Below, piece after piece: positions 53,505-61,836 of a DNA stretch of 64,000 nt. The stretch's first letter is position 1. Each line of letters starts with the position of its first letter. A program made the position numbers and the translations under genes. Origin of the DNA: Malachius bipustulatus (lineage: Eukaryota; Arthropoda; Insecta; Coleoptera; Melyridae); NCBI GenBank assembly GCA_910589415.1, contig OU342637.1:38656162-38720161 (forward strand). The letters are read 5' to 3'. The notes under the pieces were generated by a model, which was given only the letters and a program-made list of their open reading frames with translations, was not told where the DNA came from and searched no databases.

Positions 53505-53712
53505 GTAAATTTGTGCTTGATACTGCTTTGAATTACATTTATCACTAGATGGCACTTAATTTTGTCTAATTAAAGTGCAAAAATTGCCACCTTTTGAGCT
53601 AAGTTTCCTGTATTATAGTTTAAGGTATTTGGTTATACCTACCAACATACCTATGCTACACAACAATTTTATCATTTTGGGTAAATATTTTTAAGATGAA
53701 CACTGTTTTTAG

Positions 53713-54006
53713 AAAATGGAGAGTGAATGGGAAACCGATGATGATTATGTTAATGGCCTGCTGAAGTGTTCGAAAGATACGAACCCTACAGAAATTCCAA
53801 GCCCTGAACCAAAGACAATCACCGAAAGAAAGGAAATGAATTCTAAAAATAACACTCCATCAGTATTTGGCAGTGGAGTTGCTGAGGAAGACGATATTTT
53901 TATACCTGTACTAGGTCGTGGTCAACCTTACAGAGTCAGTCGACCCAGAAAGCCTATCCAAAGCTCACCTTCGGCTTCAGAAGACAATACTGCTATGATA
54001 AGAAAG
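53713..54006 (+). CDS. Unrecognised acidic protein, tandem exon copy 2
   Basis: 98 codons, same borders and phase as copy 1. Differs by a four-codon insertion (DYVNG region) after TDDD, FGSGVAEEDDIF in place of FGFGVAEEDEIF, and a few substitutions. Open throughout. Confidence 0.7.
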
Positions 54007-54214
54007 GTAAATTTGTGTTTGATACTGCTTTGAATTACATTTATCACTAGATGGCACTTAATTTTGTCTAATTAAAGTGCAAAAATTGCCACCTTTTGAG
54101 CTAAGTTTCCTGTATTATAGTTTAAGGTATTTGGTTATACCTACCAACATACCTATGCTACACAACAATTTTATCATTTTGGGTAAATATTTTTAAGATG
54201 AACACTGTTTTTAG

Positions 54215-54499
54215 AAAATGAAGAGTGAATGGGAAACCTATTTAAATGACCTGCTGAAGTGTTCGGAAGATACGGACCCTACAGAAATTCCAAGCCCCGA
54301 ACCAAAGACAATCACCGAAAGAAAGGAAATGAATTCTAAAAATAAGACTCCATCAGTATTTGGCTTTGGAGTAGCTGAGGAAGACGAAATTTTTATACCT
54401 GTACTAGGTCGTGGTCAACCTAACAGAATGAGTCGACCCAGAAAGCCTATCCAAAGCTCACCTTCGGCTTCAGAAGACATTACTGCTATGATAAGAAAG
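54215..54499 (+). CDS. Unrecognised acidic protein, tandem exon copy 3
   Basis: 95 codons, same borders and phase. Begins KMKSEWETYLNDLLKCSEDTD, so the acidic TDDD run is lost, and has GQPNRMSRP for GQRYRVSRP. Open and followed by the GTAAAT donor; the next acceptor is at 54920. Confidence 0.7.
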
Positions 54500-54920
54500 G
54501 TAAATTTGTGCTTGATACTGCGTTGAATTACATTTATGTTTCATAATTATTTGCAATATACCTAATTATTATTATTCTTCAGTAATTTTCAATATTTCAA
54601 TAAATTCCAATTATTAAATTTATAGTAACACAGCAATCGGTGTTTTCAATGATCCGTCATTGCTCTTTTTTAACTTCATCCAGCATTTGGATTGTTTATT
54701 TCCGTTTTTATGAAATTTACTTATTAGTAAGAAGACATTGAACACTGAATAACTTATTTGTTGTATGTTGTATGACTGCTACCTTTTTGGGTATTTCTAA
54801 AAGGTTTTAAAATTATTTACGTTACTATGCTTCCTGTAATTAATATCTGCCATTATAATGTTGCCTCTGTTCGCTTTACTTGCTCCTGAAACTCCTTAAT
54901 TTTTTGTTTCGTGTTTTTAG

Positions 54921-55232
54921 ACTGGAGGACTATACTTTCGTAATGCGTATCTGGAACAGAGATTTCGATACAAGTTAAAAGATTATAACAAAGAAAATGA
55001 GGAAGACTTTCAGGATGCGTCCGACGATCAAAACTTAGCTTCAGAACAGGGCGACTTATCTGTGAGTACATCTGGGACTAGCAGTAATTTGTCCCCAAGC
55101 AGGATTGGTCCAATTCGAAGATCTCGAACGAAACCTATTGTAGAGCCGTGGACGTATAAAAGGATGCTGGAAAAAAAGTTACCTTTTGATATAGAATCTA
55201 AAAGTGACTTTCCGCCCTTATATAAGCAATAA
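54921..55232 (+). CDS. Unrecognised acidic protein, terminal exon
   Basis: 104 codons including TAA, after a GTGTTTTTAG acceptor; phase 0 matches the donors of all three tandem exons. Reads TGGLYFRNAYLEQRFRYKL, an acidic DYNKENEEDFQDASDDQ, a Ser-rich linker, PIRRSRTKPIVEPWTYKRML and ends SDFPPLYKQ. AATAAA follows at 55237-55242. Hydrophilic, probably soluble, largely disordered. No family recognised. Confidence 0.7.
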   Translation, partial: TGGLYFRNAYLEQRFRYKLKDYNKENEEDFQDASDDQNLASEQGDLSVSTSGTSSNLSPSRIGPIRRSRTKPIVEPWTYKRMLEKKLPFDIESKSDFPPLYKQ

Positions 55233-55236
55233 ATGC

Positions 55237-55242
55237 AATAAA
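55237..55242 (+). terminator. Polyadenylation signal of the exon-triplication gene
   Basis: AATAAA five bases after the TAA stop; another overlapping AATAAA (55229-55234) includes the stop itself. Confidence 0.55.
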
Positions 55243-55830
55243 ATGACATTCCCTGGTGTTAGTTTTAAAGCTTAAATAAACGTAATTCTGCCAGTTCCGA
55301 GACCCCCCTTCCCCTTAATATGTGAGCTGCCTTCCTTCATGTGCAAAGATTTTCTGCCTATTAAACATGATAAAGTCGATGGAATAATGTAAAATTTTAA
55401 AAAGCATATACATTGTGTAAATTCAGGCGAATTTATTCACAAAACTACCTAAAATTATGTTAACTTACATTACTCGTGGAAGGTGAATGCAATGAAAGTT
55501 ATTTTGAGGGGGAGGGGGGGCTACTATTTTGTTCTGGTCGAAAAAATTCCAGTATTTTGTATTTTTTATCCAAGGGTGGTGAAAAAAAAGTTTTTGGTGG
55601 TCAATTATGGCCACTTCTTGGTTTAAAATTTAAAATTGTCACACTTTAGGGGATCACGTTCACATGGCACATAGCTGTTTAGCTTGGTAATGTAGATCGA
55701 AGGTTATTAAAATAATTTATTAATAATACCATGACAAACTATTACTTATTTTGTTCATTGTATTTAATTTGTAATTAACAGTTATGATAACAATAACTTA
55801 ATAATTTATTCTGCTCATTGGATAAAATTT

Positions 55831-55905
55831 TCAAGCTTCTTCCAGCTGACCATTTTCGATAGCTTCTTCATTTTCATCTTCAGCATAATCTTCTACTTCA
55901 GCATC
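55831..55905 (-). CDS. Possible terminal exon of an unrecognised minus-strand gene
   Basis: On the minus strand an acceptor TATTCTAG precedes 25 codons, DAEVEDYAEDENEEAIENGQ and then LEEA, ending TGA, in strong GAA/GAT codon usage; an AATAAA-type signal lies about 25 bp downstream. Acidic C-terminal tails of this sort occur in many proteins. Upstream exons would lie beyond the tandem repeats at 56-58.8 kb and are not identified. Confidence 0.35.
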   Translation of the reverse strand, partial: DAEVEDYAEDENEEAIENGQLEEA

Positions 55906-56102
55906 CTAGAATAATTTATCGTGTTAGATCATAATAATAATTTTCAAATATGTTTAACGGTTCCGTCCTTATAACCATTGCCTTAGGCGTCCGTCTGTTT
56001 ATTACCTGATGGGAATTTAGAGGAACCCCACTAAGCATTGAATGTTGCAAAACATTACGACAACATTACAATTTTTAGGTAAAGTGATGTTACTTGCTTT
56101 TA
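55906..56102. other. Spacer left of the satellite
   Basis: Contains AATGTTGCAAAACATTACGACAACATT-like degenerate relatives of the satellite unit from about 56035. No gene seen. Confidence 0.4.
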
Positions 56103-57655
56103 TTGCAGTAACTTAACTGCAATGTATAAAGACAACATTGCAGATGCTATGTTGCCAGCAAATACTCCATGAAAGTTTCTAGCAACGTTGCGCGGTGTCT
56201 TTGCAGTAACTTAACTGCAATGTGTAAAGACAACATTGCAGATGCTATGTTGCCAGCAAATACTCCTTGAAAGTTTCTAGCAACGTTGCGCGGTGTCTTT
56301 TCAGTAACTTAACTGCAATGTATAAAGACAACATTGCAGATGATATGTTGCCAGCAAGTACTCCAGGAAAGTTTCTAGCAACGTTGCGCGGTGTCTTTTC
56401 AGTAACTTAACTGTAATGTGTAAAGACAACATTGCAGATGCTATGTTGCCAGCAAATACTCCTTGAAAGTTTCTAGCAACGTTGCGCGGTGTCTTTTCAG
56501 TAACTTAACTGCAATGTATAAAGACAACATTGCAGATGCTATGTTGCCAGCAAGTACTCCAGGAAAGTTTCTAGCAACGTTGCGCGGTGTCTTTGCAGGA
56601 ACTTAACTGCAATGTATAAAGACAACATTGCAGATGCTATGTTGCCAGCAATAATACTCCTTGAAAGTTTCTAGCAACGTTGCGCGGTGTCTTTTCAGTA
56701 ACTTAACTGCAATGTATAAAGACAACATTGCAGATGCTATGTTGCCAGCAAGTACTCCAGGAAAGTTTCTAGCAACGTTGCGCGGTGTCTTTGCAGTAAC
56801 TTAACTGCAATGTATAAAGACAACATTGCAGATGCTATGTTGCCAGCAAATACTCCATGAAAGTTTCTAGCAACGTTGCGCGGTGTCTTTGCAGTAACTT
56901 AACTGAAATGTGTAAAGACAACATTGCAGATGCTATGTTGCCAGCAAATACTCCTTGAAAGTTTCTAGCAACGTTGCGCGGTGTCTTTTCAGTAACTTAA
57001 CTGCAATGTATAAAGACAACATTGCAGATGATATGTTGCCAGCAAGTACTCCAGGAAAGTTTCTAGCAACGTTGCGCGGTGTCTTTGCAGTAACTTAACT
57101 GCAATGTATAAAGACAACATTGCAGATGCTATGTTGCCAGCAAATACTCCATGAAAGTTTCTAGCAACGTTGCGCGGTGTCTTTGCAGTAACTTAACTGC
57201 AATGTATAAAGACAACATTGCAGATGCTATGTTGCCAGCAAATACTCCATGAAAGTTTCTAGCAACGTTGCGCGGTGTCTTTGCAGTAACTTAACTGCAA
57301 TGTGTAAAGACAACATTGCAGATGCTATGTTGCCAGCAATAATACTCCTTGAAAGTTTCTAGCAACGTTGCGCGGTGTCTTTTCAGTAACTTAACTGCAA
57401 TGTATAAAGACAACATTGCAGATGCTATGTTGCCAGCAAGTACTCCAGGAAAGTTTCTAGCAACGTTGCGCGGTGTCTTTGCAGTAACTTAACTGCAATG
57501 TATAAAGACAACATTGCAGATGCTATGTTGCCAGCAAATACTCCATGAAAGTTTCTAGCAACGTTGCGCGGTGTCTTTGCAGTAACTTAACTGCAATGTG
57601 TAAAGACAACATTGCAGATGCTATGTCCACAAGTACTCCAGGAAATATGGATTAT
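56103..57655. repeat. 98-bp satellite array, about 15.5 copies, with higher-order structure
   Basis: Unit starts GCAGTAACTTAACTGCAATG and ends AACGTTGCGCGGTGTCTTT. Each unit contains CTGCAATGT...ACATTGCAG (9-bp hairpin arms) and the palindrome GCAACGTTGC. Three variant types differ at CTCC(A/T)TGA, CTCCAGGA and the TTGCAG/TTTCAG junction; their order along the array suggests trimers. The last unit is broken at about 57627. Confidence 0.92.
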
Positions 57656-58035
57656 TTAGGAGGAATACTCTACCAAAAATGGTGACATCGTTCGCTATTA
57701 TGATGCGGATACGATACGAGTTAGTTTGGAACCTACGCCGGCCCTGGCATCTTCCGCAGCGATGTCTTATTATATCCGGCGTCATCGGCTCGACGGGCTG
57801 AGCTTGCATGCTTAATTTAATAATATATGCCGTACTAAGCAGGACCGCACTCCCTGAAGCGCTTTTTGGTGCCGGTTTTTTGGGCTAACCATGAATTTGC
57901 AAAGCAAATGCATTCCTTTCTGGTGTTACTATAGGTATATTCTCCACCCCTATAATAACCCAAGCAACACCCCATAGTCTAATTGACGTCTATAAATGGT
58001 CAACTACGTCTAAAACACGTTTCAGTCTAGTCGTC
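57656..58035. other. Non-coding sequence between tandem arrays
   Basis: Relatively GC-rich at 57680-57810 (GCCGGCCCTGGC, CGGCGTCATCGGCTCG), then AT-rich. No frame or RNA recognised. Confidence 0.4.
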
Positions 58036-58785
58036 GATTAGTAATAGATATGTTTTAGATGTCACCATAATTACATCTACTGCGTACACATTTATTAGAT
58101 GTATTTTTTACAATTATACTTTTGGATGAACAAATAGCAACAAATCATTAAGTATACATAAGAGTTATTTGTTTTCTCTGATTAAACACAACAAAATATG
58201 TGTATTTCATATGGAAATTCTCTCAATTTAATTAGATTGAAATATGGTAGATCAATCGGTATATCAAATAGACATATCTTAGATGTCCCCATTATCACGT
58301 CTACGGCTATACATTTAATAGATGCATTTTGCATATTTACTTTTAAATATGCAAAATAGCAACAAATCATTATACATAAGATTTATGTTATGTCCGATGA
58401 AACACAACAAAATATGTGGATTTTATATGAAAATCTGTCAATTTAATTAAATTGAAATATGGTAGATCGATCGGCATTAAATAGACATATCATAGATGTC
58501 CACATTATTACCTCTACGGGTATACATTTTCTAGATGTATTTTGTAATTTTATTTTTGGATACACAAACAGCAACAAATTATTATACGTATAAGAGTTTA
58601 TTTGTTATATCCGATGAAACACAACAAAATATGTGTATTTTATATGAAAATTACCTCGATTTAATTAAATTGAAATGTGGTAGATCGATCGGCATATAAT
58701 AGACATTTCTTAGATGTCAGCATTATTACATATATGTATACATTTACTAGACGTATTTAGTATGTATTTACTTTTTTTTAAGACG
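58036..58785. repeat. 216-bp tandem repeat, about 3.5 copies
   Basis: The anchor ACAACAAAATATG occurs at 58188, 58404 and 58621 (spacing 216 and 217 bp). Units include TAGACATAT(C/T)-TAGATGTC, ATTTAATTAAATTGAAATATGGTAGATC and ACATTTA-TAGATGTATTTT. Copies are clearly diverged, so it is older than the neighbouring satellite. Confidence 0.8.
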
Positions 58786-59526
58786 AGTTAATTCGATCTT
58801 ATATTCATCATTCCTTTGATTCAGTCGAAGTCAACACCACAAGGGAAAAAGGGGCAAAAAACTTTAATCAAAAATTTATGACAACAAAAGCTTATTAGAG
58901 GAATTCAAAACTATATAATTTTATTCGGGAATACAATAAATTGAAAAATTAGATAGGTACCTACATCCGAAACCAAAACATACATGCAGTCATCAGATGG
59001 TCAACAAATTAGGTTCACAGAACACACATAATATGTAGGTATAGTCATATAGTCGAAGTCGTCCCTTCTCCCCTTCCCGTGTACCCCTTATCCCTTTGTC
59101 TTCCGAGTTGCGCGCCGTTGCCAGAGTAATTACTTAAAAAAATAAATTTTTAAGTAGCATTTGGACTACATGTATTTTCAATGCGTGAATTTATAAAGTA
59201 GAATTATTATTAGATTCTTTTATTTCAATATTTTTAGTAAAATATACATAATATTTTACTACATTCATAACATAATAAAAAATATATTTACTACAATAAA
59301 ATATTTATTTTATTATTCAAATAATAAATTTATGAAGCAGGTATGAAGCAAACAAAATTCTTTATAAAATTATGACAAAATATACCTACCTATGCTATAG
59401 AAATTAGGAACGAATTGAAGATTTTGTTACATATCTTCGTTTTTGAAATTTTGAATGTTTTTTTATTTTGAATAATTTTTAAATAATTATATTATGTTGG
59501 AATAATTATTATTTATTATTATTATT
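58786..59526. other. AT-rich spacer
   Basis: No gene. Long runs of A and T with an (ATT)n tract (about 59505-59526) directly at the truncated edge of Gypsy C. Confidence 0.5.
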
Positions 59527-59639
59527 TATCTGCCCTTCAACGGCTAGGCTGTCTACGTGGCGTTGGAGTGTTCGGATGGAAACGATCTTGGGGGCCTTGT
59601 TGTTGTCAGCCAGCATTCGCCCCTTCACACTGGCTGAAG

Positions 59640-61007
59640 TTAGTTTTCCTGCCGTCGACGGGGAGCTTCCCGTTCTCGAGAGACACTTCTCTCTCTGCTC
59701 CCGCTCCTGTCCCTGCCTGGTCTTCGTTCCAGGGATCCACCACGTCTCGGAGTCTCACTAACTTTACAGTCACGTATAAAATGTGAACTGGATCCACAAC
59801 GGTAGCACTTCTTCCTGTTTTCGTCCCTCCTTGGAGTGCAACCTCTTTTCCCATCATTCAACTGCTCAGAGATCTTATCCACCATCATTTTACTCAGCCT
59901 TTCCAATATAGTAGTCACATCCTCTTCTTTTTCTTCATTGATTGTCACTGCTCGTACCTTGGAGAAGTTCCTACCATTGGACGCCTTGATTGCTGCGTCT
60001 ATCTCCAGCGCTCTAACTAACGCTTCGCTGGACTTTGTCAAATGTGACATGCGCAGGATCTTCTGTATTTCAGTGTCTCGTATCCCGTTGACAAAGGTTT
60101 GCGAGGCTAGTTGTTCCTTGAAGGTCTGCGGCGAGTCTGGGTAGGCTTGATGGACAATCCTGTTGACATCCGCTTCGAACTCCTGTAGCGACTCGTTCGG
60201 CTTCTGCACTCTGCTCATCAACTGATTTTGGAACACCTGCTCCATATGGCGATTGCCGAATCGAAGTTCTAATGCTGCACTCAATTGGTCGTAATTTGAG
60301 TGCAGTTCTACCGGCAGTGTTTGCAGCATGTCCACAGCTTGCCCTCGAAGAGCAAGAACCAGTGCCGTTGCCTTCTCTGCGTTGTTCCACCCGTTGGCCA
60401 TGCATGCAGCCTGAAACTGCATCTTGTACGCAGTCCAGGGAGTTGTTCCGTCGTACGCTGGTGGTTTCACTTTCGCGCCAAAACTGCTGGTCGGTACGGC
60501 ACACGGAGGATGCTTCACCTCAAAACTTTCGAGAGTTCTGAGTTTATTCTCGATCTCCTCTACCAGCAGTTTCGTTTTCCGTTCTACTCGATTTTCTACC
60601 AATTTCACTTCATCGCGAACACCACCGACTTCGTCGCGAACACTGTCAATGTCTTGTTTCACTTTGTTTAGTTCACAAACATAATCGTCTCTTTGCTGCA
60701 GAATAACTTTTAGCAGCTGCTCCTCACTATCCTTCTGCTGTTGCATCAGCTTTTCTTCGCTATCTTTTTGTTGTTGCAGCAGTTTCTCTTCTGTGTCTTC
60801 AAGCTTCTTAACGATGTTCTTCTGCTCTTCCTGGCCGTCTTCAAGCTTCTTTATGATGGTCTTCTGCTCTTCCTGGCCGCCTTCAAGCTTCTTCATGATG
60901 TTCTTCTGCTCTTCCTGGCCGTTTTTGAGCAGTAACATCATATCCGCCAACATTTGCTCAGACATTTTGTCGCTTCCAGTTTCCTTTCCACTTCTTAATT
61001 TACCCAT
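59640..61007 (-). CDS. Gypsy C Gag
   Basis: Intact 455 codons, start MGKLRSGKETGSDKMSEQM. Longer coiled coil than in A: three GQEEQK-type units followed by LLQQQKDSEEKLMQQQKDSEE repeats, giving extra heptads. Capsid-like middle and CYRCGSSSHFIRDC knuckle as in A, with the same Ser/Arg tail ending REAPRRRQEN. No stop or frameshift, unlike most TE genes here. Confidence 0.92.
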   Translation of the reverse strand: MGKLRSGKETGSDKMSEQMLADMMLLLKNGQEEQKNIMKKLEGGQEEQKTIIKKLEDGQEEQKNIVKKLEDTEEKLLQQQKDSEEKLMQQQKDSEEQLLKVILQQRDDYVCELNKVKQDIDSVRDEVGGVRDEVKLVENRVERKTKLLVEEIENKLRTLESFEVKHPPCAVPTSSFGAKVKPPAYDGTTPWTAYKMQFQAACMANGWNNAEKATALVLALRGQAVDMLQTLPVELHSNYDQLSAALELRFGNRHMEQVFQNQLMSRVQKPNESLQEFEADVNRIVHQAYPDSPQTFKEQLASQTFVNGIRDTEIQKILRMSHLTKSSEALVRALEIDAAIKASNGRNFSKVRAVTINEEKEEDVTTILERLSKMMVDKISEQLNDGKRGCTPRRDENRKKCYRCGSSSHFIRDCKVSETPRRGGSLERRPGRDRSGSRERSVSREREAPRRRQEN

Positions 61008-61059
61008 TAACTAATTAATCTTCTTGCTGGAATCCGTATCCCACTTCTGACACCAGTGT

Positions 61060-61657
61060 TGTTACGGGTCTCACAATAAATAAATCACCACCAAAGTCTG
61101 TAAATTCCTTTATTGTTTAACACCACAAGTACTTATAACCTCTAATAATTATTCTAAATAATCAAAACACAAACAGCTGACTACACTACTACTTGCACTT
61201 GTCTAGTCTTTATATCCGCTATCTGTCACTACTGGCTTCCTTACTTCACACTTCACTTCTGCTCTGTCTATACTTCAGTCTTCACTGTTTCACGTTCAGG
61301 ATACTACTACTTTCCACGCAACCGCAGGCTGTCCTTATATAGTCCCTCGACGCAGCAGTAGTCACGTTCTACTCCGTTCTAGCAGGTACATTCTCGAACG
61401 TCGCACCGGCGCACCAGCCGTCGATTCATGGATTCTGGAAATGTCAGATTGTTCGGCGATCCCACTCCAGAAATCCATAGAACTAACGTCTGTCTGTCGA
61501 TGTGTCACATGACATGTGACTGGAACTGTCGCGAACATGTCATTGACTAACTCAGTATAAAAAAAAGAGAATGTAAACAAACAAGCAAATTGTGGACTAG
61601 AATGTTAAAGGTTAAAGAAGCAATTACTAGAATTTTTCCAGAGCGGTGTTCGTTATA
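61060..61657 (-). repeat. Gypsy C 5' LTR
   Basis: 598 bp, TGTTACGGGTCTCAC to TGTTCGTTATA; similar to the LTRs of A, B and D with subtype indels. TTATATAGTCCC core-promoter-like motif near 61336. Confidence 0.85.
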
Positions 61658-61836
61658 ATATGTTAAAAAGTCACCACTGCTGCATATCTATTCTTCCTTG
61701 GAATTTTGAATTGGAAGTTTAAGGATACCTACTGTAATAAGCTACTAAAGTCAAAGTGACATTAGTTTAGTTGAAAAAAAGAATAGAATATTCTTATTCT
61801 AACAAAAATTTAAAAATGGGCGTTTAGAGGTACCTA
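61658..61836. other. Spacer between Gypsy C and the mariner-like element
   Basis: AT-rich, no feature beyond the ATAT flank of the LTR. Confidence 0.4.

Larger units (their letters stand above)
53051..54536 (+). repeat. Three tandem ~495-bp units, each with one coding exon
   Basis: Units start at 53051, 53541 and 54043 with ATCACTAGATGG(T/C)ACTTAATT (490, 502 and about 494 bp). Each has about 170 bp of intron, a TTTTTAG acceptor, one exon and a GTAAAT donor. Intron and exon parts are almost equally similar, so the duplication is recent. Confidence 0.92.
59527..61661 (-). mobile_element. Gypsy copy C, truncated (5' LTR, gag and pol start only)
   Basis: Minus strand. 5' LTR 61060-61657 followed by ATAT (61658-61661), perfect tRNA-Leu primer site (61039-61055), complete gag and the first codons of pol up to the GQIN region of protease, where it is cut at 59527 by an (ATT)n tract. 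Everything downstream, including the 3' LTR, is missing. Confidence 0.88.

Noticed and set aside
54853..55249. Minus-strand frames opposite the terminal exon at 54921
   Set aside because: Shadows of the plus-strand coding exon, which has splice sites and a poly(A) signal.
56103..57655. CRISPR-like array
   Set aside because: Units are contiguous 98-bp satellite repeats without unique spacers, in a eukaryotic genome.
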